In this document: positions 14,082 to 21,789 of the stretch, one piece after another
Layout of the letters: each line of letters begins with the position of its first letter
Numbering within the stretch: the first letter of the stretch is position 1
Origin: DATGLW01 sp035293965
Lineage (GTDB): Bacteria; Actinomycetota; Acidimicrobiia; Acidimicrobiales; RAAP-2
Direction: 5' to 3'
Length of the DNA stretch: 22,657 nt
Assembly (NCBI GenBank): GCA_035293965.1
Contig: DATGLW010000037.1
Coordinates: 1 to 22,657, forward strand
The notes under the pieces: model-generated
The model's input: the letters and a program-made list of their open reading frames with translations, nothing else
The model's database searches: none
Told to the model about the DNA's origin: nothing
Made by a program: the position numbers and the translations under genes

Positions 14082-14738
14082 ATGGGACTCCAGCGGTTCG
14101 AGGAGCGCCTCGAGCGTCTGGTGGAGGGTACGTTGGCCAAGCCCTTCCGCACCAACCTCCAGCCGGTAGAGATCGGCCGGAGGTTGACCCGCGAGATGGA
14201 CCTGCAGCGGCGCGTGGGCGTCCGAGGGCTCATCGCTCCCAACGTGTTCATCGTGACGCTGGCCCCGGCCGACGTGGACCGCTTCGCCAACTACATCGAC
14301 GCGCTGAGCAGGGAGCTGGCAGACGCCGCCCGCGAGCATGCCCGGATCGAGGGGTACAGCTTCGTGGGGCCGGTCGAGGTGCAGATCTTCGAGGGCACCC
14401 GGCTGCGGGCGGGGCGGTTCACGATCACCGCGGAGGTCCGGGAGGGTGACGGCGAGTACCCGCCGGCCGAGCTGGTCCTGCACGACGGCACTCGGGTGGC
14501 CATCGGTCCCGAGCCCGTCGTGATCGGGCGGCTCCCCGAGTGCGCGGTGGTCCTCGCGGACCCCAACGTCAGCCGCCGCCATGCCGAGGTCCGCCGGGTG
14601 GACGACTCGGTGGTGGTCACCGACCTGGGCTCCACCAACGGCACCCGGGTGAACGGCATCCCGGTGCGCGAGCAGGTGCTGGCCAGCGGTGACGAGATCA
14701 CCGTCGGGTCGACCACCCTCGTCGTCGAGATGTCGTGA
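14082..14738 (+). CDS. fhaA: FhaA-like protein: DUF3662 domain plus C-terminal FHA domain
   Basis: Phosphothreonine-binding adaptor of the PknB signalling locus. In the 218-residue protein the N-terminal DUF3662 domain occupies about 1-115 (GLQRFEERLERLVEG, then PNVFIVTLAP). The FHA domain spans about 140-215 and has the binding signatures VIGRLPE, NVSRRHAEVRR and LGSTNGTRVNG. Mycobacterial FhaA has the same two domains joined by a long disordered linker. Here the linker is almost absent, so the protein is less than half that length. ATG 14082 is at the natural start of the DUF3662 domain. Its stop overlaps the fhaB start (GTGA). In characterised relatives FhaA binds phosphorylated cell-wall proteins such as MviN; that partner is not in the window. 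Confidence 0.9.
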   Translation: MGLQRFEERLERLVEGTLAKPFRTNLQPVEIGRRLTREMDLQRRVGVRGLIAPNVFIVTLAPADVDRFANYIDALSRELADAAREHARIEGYSFVGPVEVQIFEGTRLRAGRFTITAEVREGDGEYPPAELVLHDGTRVAIGPEPVVIGRLPECAVVLADPNVSRRHAEVRRVDDSVVVTDLGSTNGTRVNGIPVREQVLASGDEITVGSTTLVVEMS

Positions 14739-15238
14739 CCGTAGCGGTCGGGGCGGGGCTGGCCGTCCAGGACTACACGGCGATTCTCAAGCCGCTCCAA
14801 TGGCTGGTGATCGCGCTGATCTTCCTCTTCTTCCTGCGCGTGGTGCGTGCCGTGTGGGTGGAGGTCCGTCCGGCCGGGCCCCGTCCGCCCAGGGCAGAGC
14901 GGCGCCAGCAGCGGGCCGCGCCACAGGCACGTCCAAAGCGACGCCGGCGCCTGGTACTCGAGGTCGTCCAGCCTGCCGACCAGGCCGGGCGCGTCTACGA
15001 GCTCGAGGAGGAGTCGACGATCGGGCGCTCGCCCGGCTGCGCCGTCTCCACGGCCTACGACGAGTACAGCTCGTCGGTGCATGCCCGCCTGTTCCGGCGC
15101 GGGGACCAGCTCTGGGTGGAGGATCTGGGCTCCACCAACGGCACCTACGTCAACTCGGAGCAGATCACCAAGCCGACCCGGCTGGGCCGGGGCGACCTCC
15201 TCCAGGTCGGCGCGACCGTCTTCGAGGTGACGAGGTGA
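14735..15238 (+). CDS. fhaB: FhaB-like membrane-associated FHA protein
   Basis: A 167-residue protein with one N-terminal membrane segment at about 23-41 (WLVIALIFLFFLRVVRAVW), a basic linker, and an FHA domain at about 75-165. The domain shows the motifs STIGRSPGC, YSSSVHARLF and LGSTNGTYVN. It matches FhaB/FipA of actinobacteria, a membrane-anchored phosphothreonine reader phosphorylated by PknA/PknB and linked to septal and polar growth. GTG 14735 overlaps the fhaA stop. Its own stop overlaps the pstP GTG in the same way, so the three genes are translationally coupled. Confidence 0.92.
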   Translation: MTVAVGAGLAVQDYTAILKPLQWLVIALIFLFFLRVVRAVWVEVRPAGPRPPRAERRQQRAAPQARPKRRRRLVLEVVQPADQAGRVYELEEESTIGRSPGCAVSTAYDEYSSSVHARLFRRGDQLWVEDLGSTNGTYVNSEQITKPTRLGRGDLLQVGATVFEVTR

Positions 15239-16938
15239 CCGTCCTGCGGTCCGGCACCGCCAGCCATGTCGGCCGTGTCCGCCAGGTGAACCAGGACTTG
15301 GCGCTGGTGTCGTCGAACCTCTTCGCGGTCGCGGACGGCATGGGCGGCCACGCCGGCGGCGAGGTGGCCGCCCAGGTGGCGGTGGCCGCCCTGGCGGCCA
15401 GGTTCGGCCGTGAGCCGACGGCTGCCGGCCTCCGCGCGGCGGTGGCGGATGCCAACAGAGCAGTCTGGCAGCGGAGCCAGCTGGATCCGGAGCTGCGAGG
15501 CATGGGCACGACGCTCACCGCCATGGCCCTGGTCGGCGCACCGGATGGGTCCGACGTGCTGGCGCTCGCCAACGTGGGCGACTCACGGGCCTACCTCTTC
15601 TCGGAGAACCGGCTCACCCAGGTGACGGCCGACCACAGCCTGGCGGCCGAGAAGGTGCGGCACGGCGAGATGACCGAGGCTCAGGCCGCAGTCCACCCGC
15701 ACCGCCACATCCTCACCCGGGCCCTCGGGGTCACCGACCAGGTCGAGGTGGACCTGTGGGAGCTCCGCGTGCGCACGGGTGATCGGGTGCTGCTGTGCAG
15801 CGACGGCCTGAGCAACGAGGTGGCCCCGGACGAGATCAGCGAGGTCCTCGCCACCGTGCCGGACCCCGCCGCAGCCGCCGGGGTGCTGGTGGCGCGGGCG
15901 AACGAGCACGGTGGGAGCGACAACGTGACCGTCGTGGTGGTGGACGTGCTGGTGGGCGAGGCCGAGACGACGGCTGCGACCCCCGTCGGCGTCACCATCC
16001 TGGCGGCGACGCACGCGCCTACCGCCTCCGACGGTCGCAGCTCGGCGCGCGCTGCCGGCATGCCTGGTCCAGGCACCGACAGTCCACCGGGTGAGGGGGT
16101 GCCAGGAACGACAGGCACCTTCGGAGGAGCGGGCACCGGGGCGGGGCACGGCCCCGGCGATCGTGCCGGCCCCCCGAGACCGACCTCCCCACCCGCCAGC
16201 ACGTCCCCGGCCGCCGGGTTCGGCAGGCGAACGGCACTCGACGCCCCGGTCGAGCCGGACCCGCTCACAGCGGTCGTGCCGCGTGCGGCGGCTGGCAGGG
16301 AGCCCGCCGCGATACCAGCCGCCGGCAACCTCCGGGCCGCGAGCAGCGCACCAGCCCCCGACTCCTCCCCGGTCGGCGCGACCGGCGGCCGAGGACAAGC
16401 GGTGGGCACCGGCGGGGGCGGGCGCACTGGGCCCACCGGTGGGGCCCAGCAGGGCGAACCGGACAGGCGCAGAGGCCGGCGCGCGCGTCGCTCGGCCAGG
16501 CGGGCCCGCCGCCGCCAGCTCGGGGTGCCGCGCCGGGTGACCGTGCGGGTGGTCGGCTTCTTTCTCTTGCTGGCCGGCTTGCTCGCGGCTGCCTTCTTCG
16601 TGGTCCGCTGGTACGCATCGGACAACTGGTACGTCACGGTGCGCCACAGCGAGCTCGTCATCTACCAGGGCCGCCCGGGGGGCCTGCTGTGGTTCGAGCC
16701 GAAGCTGGTGGACCGTACCGGCATCACCACCTCCCAGGTGCCGGCGTTCCGCATCCCCCAGCTCCGCACCGGGGTGCAGGAGCCCTCGCTGTCGGCCGCC
16801 CGGGCCTACGTGCGGAACCTCCATCAGCAGGAGGAATCGACGACGGCACCCCAGAGCTCGGTGCCCGGGTCGACCCAGGCGCAGCCCGGGGCGGCGCCCC
16901 CTGCAACGCCCGGCACGACCGCGGCGCCGGCACCGTGA
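15235..16938 (+). CDS. pstP: PP2C-family Ser/Thr phosphatase with membrane anchor
   Basis: The phosphatase that reverses PknB-type phosphorylation, 567 residues. The N-terminal PP2C domain (1 to about 240) has all metal and catalytic motifs: VNQD, ADGMGGHAGGE, GDSRAYLF, DHSLA, LLCSDGLSNEV and GGSDNVTVVVVD. A long Pro/Gly/Ala/Ser-rich linker of nearly 190 residues ends in an Arg-rich patch. The membrane helix is at about 435-461 (VVGFFLLLAGLLAAAFFVV). Outside is a small domain (SDNWYVTVRHSELVIYQGRP) and a Pro/Thr-rich tail. The start is GTG 15235, overlapping fhaB; the frame is open further upstream, but only as a shadow of fhaB. In most actinobacteria rodA follows directly; here pbpA follows after 88 bp. 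Confidence 0.95.
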   Translation: MTVLRSGTASHVGRVRQVNQDLALVSSNLFAVADGMGGHAGGEVAAQVAVAALAARFGREPTAAGLRAAVADANRAVWQRSQLDPELRGMGTTLTAMALVGAPDGSDVLALANVGDSRAYLFSENRLTQVTADHSLAAEKVRHGEMTEAQAAVHPHRHILTRALGVTDQVEVDLWELRVRTGDRVLLCSDGLSNEVAPDEISEVLATVPDPAAAAGVLVARANEHGGSDNVTVVVVDVLVGEAETTAATPVGVTILAATHAPTASDGRSSARAAGMPGPGTDSPPGEGVPGTTGTFGGAGTGAGHGPGDRAGPPRPTSPPASTSPAAGFGRRTALDAPVEPDPLTAVVPRAAAGREPAAIPAAGNLRAASSAPAPDSSPVGATGGRGQAVGTGGGGRTGPTGGAQQGEPDRRRGRRARRSARRARRRQLGVPRRVTVRVVGFFLLLAGLLAAAFFVVRWYASDNWYVTVRHSELVIYQGRPGGLLWFEPKLVDRTGITTSQVPAFRIPQLRTGVQEPSLSAARAYVRNLHQQEESTTAPQSSVPGSTQAQPGAAPPATPGTTAAPAP

Positions 16939-16987
16939 CGGCCCACGTGGCGGCGCCGTCCGCCGGCCGGCGATGGGGGCCAGGCGA

Positions 16988-17016
16988 GCGCGCGCCAGGT
17001 GGGCGCGCGCCAGGTG
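16988..17016. repeat. 14-bp direct repeat (period 15) before pbpA
   Basis: GCGCGCGCCAGGTG occurs at 16988-17001 and 17003-17016, separated by one base. It directly precedes the pbpA ribosome-binding site AGGAGG (17017-17022). It fills part of the 88-bp gap where rodA/ftsW normally lies. Confidence 0.75.
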
Positions 17017-17026
17017 AGGAGGGCTG

Positions 17027-18562
17027 ATGGGACGCCGGATCCGCTGGTTGGCACTGGTGCTCGTGGCGTGCTTCGCCGTGGTCCTGATCCAGCTGTGGAA
17101 CGTCCAGTTCCGCAAGGCCCAGGCGCTCGACAGCTCGTCCGAGAACCCCCTCAACGTGGTGAAGCGCTACGACAACCAGCGCGGCATGATCCTGGCCGCC
17201 GACGGCCAGACGGTGCTGGCCGAGTCGAAGCTCGCCACGTCGGGCCCGTACCACTACATGCGGGTGTACCCGACACCGGACCCCTCGGTGTACGCCCCGG
17301 TCGTCGGCTACTCCTCGATCTTCTACGGGACCTCGGGCATCGAGTACCAGTACGACCGGTACCTCGTCGCCCACAGCCAGCCCGTCCAGTCCCTCTCCCA
17401 GCTGCTCGACCCGCCGCCCGCGACGACCGACAACGTCGTGCTGACCATCGAGCCCTACCTCCAGCAGGCGGCGATGCAGGCCCTTCGCGACAACCCGCAC
17501 CCCGACAAGGACGGCGCGGTCGTCGTCATCGACCCGCACACCGGTGCCATCTTGGCCATGGCGTCCAACCCCAGCTTCGACCCGAACCTATTGGCGTCGC
17601 CCGACATCCACCAGGAGCAGGTGGCCTACTACACCTACTCGCAGCGCGACGCCGAGGGGTTCATACCGTTGCGGCCGATCGCGACGGGCGAGATCTTCCC
17701 GCCCGGGTCCACGGCCAAGGTGATCACGACGACCGCCGTCTACAACTTGCGCCCCCAGCTGGCCAACTTCAGCTTCCCGACGGCCGGCTGCCTGCCGCTG
17801 CCCCAGTCGAACAGGCTCTTGTGCAACGACGCCCCGGGTCCCCAGGGCGCGGTTCCGTGCGGGGGCACGATGCAGGTGATGCTCCCGGAGTCCTGCGACC
17901 CCGGGTACGGAGCGCTCGGGATCGCCCTCGGGGCCGACGCGCTGTCGCAGCAGGCGGCCCAGTTCGGGTACAACGCCGTGCCCCCGATCGACCTGCCCGG
18001 GGTCGTCCGCTCGAACTACCCGACCGCCGCACAGCTGGCCTCGAACCAGCTCGGGGCGCCTGGCCTCGCCTACTCGGCGATCGGCCAGCAGGACGTGGCG
18101 GCGACTGCCCTCCAGAACGCCATGGTGGCAGCGGGCGTCGCCAACGGGGGGGTGGTGATGACCCCCCACCTGCTGGACCAGGTCCGCGACGCCCAGGGCC
18201 GCGTCGTGACGTCCTACCAGCCGACCCCGTACCTCCGGGCGGCGTCCCAGCAGGCGGCTGCGCAGGTGGTCCCGCTCATGGAGGCGGTGGCCACGAACGG
18301 CACCGCGGCGGGCATCTTCCCGCCGCAATGGCAGGTGGCGGCGAAGACCGGCACCGCCCAGACGGGTCGGCCGGACCCGACGGCCAACACCGACGACTGG
18401 ATGATCGCCTTCGCGCCCGCCTCCAACCCCAAGGTGGCGGTCGCGGTGGTCGTGCCGTACCAGGAGGTGTCGACGAGCGGTGCCGAGGTCGCCGGCCCGA
18501 TCATGAGGGCCGTGCTGCAGGCGGCGCTCAACCCGCCGCCGGGCACGGGGCCGCTGCCGTGA
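17027..18562 (+). CDS. pbpA: Penicillin-binding protein A (class B transpeptidase)
   Basis: Peptidoglycan D,D-transpeptidase, 511 residues. An N-terminal membrane helix (about 7-24) is followed by a short dimerisation/pedestal region and a transpeptidase domain from about 160. The SxxK box is PPGSTAK, with nucleophile Ser228 and Lys231. The KTG box is KTGTAQTG at 440. The middle motif aligns with LPESCDPGYG, so the expected SxN (SCN in many PbpA proteins) reads Ser289-Cys290-Asp291. Two further Cys (265 and 278) lie in the segment before it. ATG 17027 has an ideal AGGAGG 4 bp upstream. It sits in the usual pstP-[rodA]-pbpA-[pknA]-pknB order but without rodA or pknA. Confidence 0.95.
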   Translation: MGRRIRWLALVLVACFAVVLIQLWNVQFRKAQALDSSSENPLNVVKRYDNQRGMILAADGQTVLAESKLATSGPYHYMRVYPTPDPSVYAPVVGYSSIFYGTSGIEYQYDRYLVAHSQPVQSLSQLLDPPPATTDNVVLTIEPYLQQAAMQALRDNPHPDKDGAVVVIDPHTGAILAMASNPSFDPNLLASPDIHQEQVAYYTYSQRDAEGFIPLRPIATGEIFPPGSTAKVITTTAVYNLRPQLANFSFPTAGCLPLPQSNRLLCNDAPGPQGAVPCGGTMQVMLPESCDPGYGALGIALGADALSQQAAQFGYNAVPPIDLPGVVRSNYPTAAQLASNQLGAPGLAYSAIGQQDVAATALQNAMVAAGVANGGVVMTPHLLDQVRDAQGRVVTSYQPTPYLRAASQQAAAQVVPLMEAVATNGTAAGIFPPQWQVAAKTGTAQTGRPDPTANTDDWMIAFAPASNPKVAVAVVVPYQEVSTSGAEVAGPIMRAVLQAALNPPPGTGPLP

Positions 18563-18618
18563 GAACCCGAGGCTGCTCCGACGTGCCGGCTGGCCCGCCG
18601 TCTCGCCGAACGCCTCGT

Positions 18619-18674
18619 CGCGGGGCGGATGGCCGGCGGTGGCGCGGGGCGGGTGGCCGGCGGTCCCGCGGGGC
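18619..18674. repeat. 24-bp tandem repeat, about 2.3 copies, between pbpA and pknB
   Basis: The unit starting CGCGGGGCGG(A/G)TGGCCGGCGGT is at 18619-18642 and 18643-18666, with a third copy degenerating after CGCGGGGC (18667-18674). It lies in the 158-bp gap where pknA would be found in relatives. Confidence 0.7.
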
Positions 18675-18705
18675 AGGCGGCCCCGGCGATGTCCGGATGC
18701 TTGCG

Positions 18706-18711
18706 TAGGCT
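18706..18711 (+). promoter_or_regulatory. Candidate -10 element (TAGGCT) for pknB
   Basis: TAGGCT fits TANNNT and lies 9 nt before the pknB ATG at 18721. No Shine-Dalgarno is visible between them, so a leaderless or very short leader message is plausible. No good -35 is seen. Confidence 0.35.
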
Positions 18712-18720
18712 CTGACCGCC

Positions 18721-20673
18721 ATGGAACCCGTCCAAGCCCCGCGCGTCTTCTCGGGCCGCTACGAGATCACCCACCTGGTCGCGCGGGGGGGTATGGCCCA
18801 GGTCTACCGGGCACGCGACGCCCTGCTCGACCGGCCGGTGGCGCTCAAGGTGCTCTTCCCCGAGCTGTCCGTCGACCGGGCCTTCGTCGAGCGGTTTCGC
18901 CGGGAGGCGCAGGCGGCCGCGAACCTGTCGCATCCCAACATCGTGCCCGTGTTCGACTGGGGCGAGGACGACGGCACCTACTTCATCGTGATGGAGTACG
19001 TCGACGGCCGCCCACTCTCCGCGCTGCTGCGGGCCTCGGGGCCCCTTCCGCCGGAGCGTGCGGTCGACATCGGGGCCAACGTCGCCGCCGCCCTCGCCTA
19101 CGCCCACCGCCACGGCGTGGTGCACCGCGACGTCAAGCCGGGCAACGTCCTCATCACCGACGACGGCCAGGTGAAGGTGACCGACTTCGGCATCGCCCGT
19201 GCCGTCAACACCGAAGAGAGCCTGACCCAGACCGGTGCGGTCATGGGCACCGCCGCCTACTTCTCGCCCGAGCAGGCCGAGGGCGTCGGCGTCGACGCCC
19301 GCAGCGACATCTACTCCCTGGGTGTCGTCCTCTTCGAGATGGTGGCCGGGCGGACCCCGTTCCTCGGGGAGTCGCCGGTGGCGGTGGCCTCGAAGCACGT
19401 GCGCGAGCAGCCGCCCCTCCCTCGCGACATCAATCCCCAGGTCCCGGTGTCGTTGCAGGCCGTGATCATGAAGGCGATGGCCAAGTCGCGCGAGGGTCGG
19501 TACGCGTCAGCCGAGGAGCTGCGTGCCGACCTGCTCCGCATTGCCGACGGCCGGCCGGTGCTCGCAGACGGCGCCGACGCGGCAGCCGTGGTCGCGGCCG
19601 CCCCGACTGCTTCCGTCGGGAGCGTCGCGCGGACTCAGGCCGTACCCGTGGCCGACGGCCCCCGTCCCCCGGCCCCCTCGCCGGTCGACGATCTGCGCCG
19701 CCGCCGCACCCGCCGCCTGCTCGCCGCCCTCGGGGTCCTGCTGGTCTTGCTGGCCGTGGTGGCCGTGCTCCTCCTGCGCTCTCTCGGGTACCTCGGCGGC
19801 AACGAGGTGGCGGTGCCGGCAGTGGTCGGCAAGCAGCTCAGCGTGGCCGAGGCCGAGGTGCGCGCTGTCGGCTTGCAGGTGGGGTCGGTCACCCGACGGG
19901 CCGACGCCAGGTACGCCGCGGGCACGGTCACGGGCACCGCCCCGCCGCCCGGCCGCCAGGTGAAGAAGGAGAGCAAGGTCGACCTCGTGGTGAGCTCCGG
20001 CCCGCCGGCGGACATCGCCGTGCCCGACGTGCGAGGCGAGCAGCTGGCGGCGGCCCAGGTCACGCTCGCCAACGCGAACCTCCGCTACCACGCCACGACG
20101 GTGCCGAGCGACAAGCCCTCGGGCACCGTGCTGACCGAGAGCCCGGCGCCGGGCACCAAGGTGCAGCCGCGCACGGTGGTGGAGCTGACCGTGTCGTCGG
20201 TCCAGACGACCACCACGGTCCCCGACGTGACCGGGCAGTCCCAGGCACAGGCCGGGGCGGCGCTCAAGGGGGCGAACCTGTCGGTCGGCTCGGTGTCGAG
20301 TGCCTGCTCGGCCAGCGGCCTTGCGAGCGGGCTCGTGTCGTCCACCGACCCGGGCGCCAACACGTCGGTGCCGACGGGTACCCCGGTCAACCTGGTCGTC
20401 TCCTCGGGGCCGTGCGCCACGGTGCCGGGTGTCGTTGGCCAGTCCCAGGCGCAGGCCGCGGCGGCGATCTCGGCCGCCCACCTCAGCCCGTCGCCCACCA
20501 CCACGGCCAGCTGCGACCCGACCGCCAACGGGAACGTGGTGAGCCAGAACCCGCAGCCCGGCAGCCCGGTGCCCGCCGGCACGGCGGTGGCGATCGTGGT
20601 CTGCCAGAACACGGCGCCGCCTACGCCGTCGTCGACCACGACCACGAGCACGACGCAGTCCCAGAACGGCTGA
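18721..20673 (+). CDS. pknB: PASTA-domain Ser/Thr protein kinase
   Basis: Transmembrane Hanks-type kinase that senses muropeptides or lipid II and phosphorylates division and cell-wall proteins. In the 650-residue protein the kinase domain occupies about 14-275. Key residues are Lys43 (VALKVL), Asp137 (HRDVKPGN) and Asp155 (DFG). The activation loop contains Thr169 and Thr171 (SLTQTGAVMGTAAYFSPEQA), matching the PknB autophosphorylation sites. The glycine-rich loop reads VARGGMAQVY, with Ala in place of the first Gly. A juxtamembrane linker leads to a membrane helix at about 335-353. Four PASTA repeats follow, beginning near VPAVVGK, VPDVRGE, VPDVTGQ and VPGVVGQ, then a Thr/Ser-rich tail. PASTA 3 and 4 each carry a Cys pair. 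pknA is absent upstream. Confidence 0.96.
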   Translation: MEPVQAPRVFSGRYEITHLVARGGMAQVYRARDALLDRPVALKVLFPELSVDRAFVERFRREAQAAANLSHPNIVPVFDWGEDDGTYFIVMEYVDGRPLSALLRASGPLPPERAVDIGANVAAALAYAHRHGVVHRDVKPGNVLITDDGQVKVTDFGIARAVNTEESLTQTGAVMGTAAYFSPEQAEGVGVDARSDIYSLGVVLFEMVAGRTPFLGESPVAVASKHVREQPPLPRDINPQVPVSLQAVIMKAMAKSREGRYASAEELRADLLRIADGRPVLADGADAAAVVAAAPTASVGSVARTQAVPVADGPRPPAPSPVDDLRRRRTRRLLAALGVLLVLLAVVAVLLLRSLGYLGGNEVAVPAVVGKQLSVAEAEVRAVGLQVGSVTRRADARYAAGTVTGTAPPPGRQVKKESKVDLVVSSGPPADIAVPDVRGEQLAAAQVTLANANLRYHATTVPSDKPSGTVLTESPAPGTKVQPRTVVELTVSSVQTTTTVPDVTGQSQAQAGAALKGANLSVGSVSSACSASGLASGLVSSTDPGANTSVPTGTPVNLVVSSGPCATVPGVVGQSQAQAAAAISAAHLSPSPTTTASCDPTANGNVVSQNPQPGSPVPAGTAVAIVVCQNTAPPTPSSTTTTSTTQSQNG

Positions 20674-20720
20674 CGCGACCTGCAGAGGCCCGCCCGCCAC
20701 CCCTCCGCCTGCCGGGAGCC

Positions 20721-20746
20721 TGGTGGCCCCGCTCGGCTCGCCACCA
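20721..20746. terminator. Hairpin between convergent pknB and trpG
   Basis: Perfect 7-bp arms TGGTGGC (20721-20727) and GCCACCA (20740-20746) with a 12-nt loop, 48 bp beyond the pknB stop. It has no U-tract. It probably acts as part of a bidirectional terminator. Confidence 0.5.
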
Positions 20747-20757
20747 CCATTCCGGAT

Positions 20758-20777
20758 GCCGGGCTCGCCGGCCCGGC
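20758..20777. terminator. Second hairpin between convergent pknB and trpG
   Basis: Perfect 7-bp arms GCCGGGC (20758-20764) and GCCCGGC (20771-20777) with a 6-nt loop, 25 bp beyond the trpG stop on the minus strand. It serves either gene as a factor-assisted terminator. Confidence 0.5.
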
Positions 20778-20801
20778 TTGCCGGTCGCCCGGCAGCCCCG
20801 C

Positions 20802-21386
<585 letters not shown>

Positions 21387-21393
21387 CGCCGCG

Positions 21394-21399
21394 ATGGTA
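21394..21399 (-). promoter_or_regulatory. Candidate -10 element (TACCAT) for trpG
   Basis: On the minus strand TACCAT fits TANNNT and is followed after 7 nt by a GTG that opens the conserved part of TrpG. This suggests a leaderless start there rather than at GTG 21419, which would place the element inside the coding region. Confidence 0.35.
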
Positions 21400-21436
21400 C
21401 CGGGGTCGTGGCCCTCCACGGCTCCCCGGGGCTGTG

Positions 21437-21442
21437 TAGTGT
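21437..21442 (+). promoter_or_regulatory. Candidate -10 element (TAGTGT) for crgA, leaderless
   Basis: TAGTGT ends 6 nt before the crgA ATG (21449), the spacing expected if transcription starts at the ATG itself. There is no Shine-Dalgarno. It is the same hexamer as before fhaA. Confidence 0.45.
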
Positions 21443-21448
21443 GCGCCC

Positions 21449-21787
21449 ATGGCCCCCTCGACGAGCACCGGACCTGGCCGGGCCCAGCGCAAGGGGCGCT
21501 CCGCGGGCCGCACGACGGTGAAGGGCACCGTCCCGCGGGCCGGCACCCGGCCCGGCCGCTCCCGCCCCGCGGAGGAGAGCGGCCGCTACACGCCCCCCGT
21601 GCCGCGCAGCGTCCGCAGGAGCCCGCGGTGGTTCGGGACGGCCATGCTCGCCCTCCTCGTGCTCGGCGTGCTCATGATCCTCCTCAACTACCTGTCGGTG
21701 CTGCCGGGCTCGGTGTCGGTCTGGTACCTGGTGGGAGGGCTCGGCCTGATCTTCGCGGGGTTCCTCATGGCGACCCGGTACCGCTGA
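21449..21787 (+). CDS. crgA: Septation inhibitor/divisome protein CrgA
   Basis: Small two-pass membrane protein of the actinobacterial divisome, known to contact FtsZ and septal PBPs and to influence sporulation septation in Streptomyces. In the 112-residue protein a basic, disordered cytoplasmic N-terminus is followed by the family block SGRYTPPVPRSVRRSPRWFG. A first membrane helix with NYLSVLPG at its end follows, then a second helix (VWYLVGGLGLIFAGFLMA) ending ATRYR, the conserved terminus of CrgA. The N-terminal region is longer than in some relatives. It is divergent from trpG and 2 bp upstream of the next gene, so cotranscription with it is likely. It belongs functionally with the pknB/pbpA cluster. 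Confidence 0.96.
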   Translation: MAPSTSTGPGRAQRKGRSAGRTTVKGTVPRAGTRPGRSRPAEESGRYTPPVPRSVRRSPRWFGTAMLALLVLGVLMILLNYLSVLPGSVSVWYLVGGLGLIFAGFLMATRYR

Positions 21788-21789
21788 CC

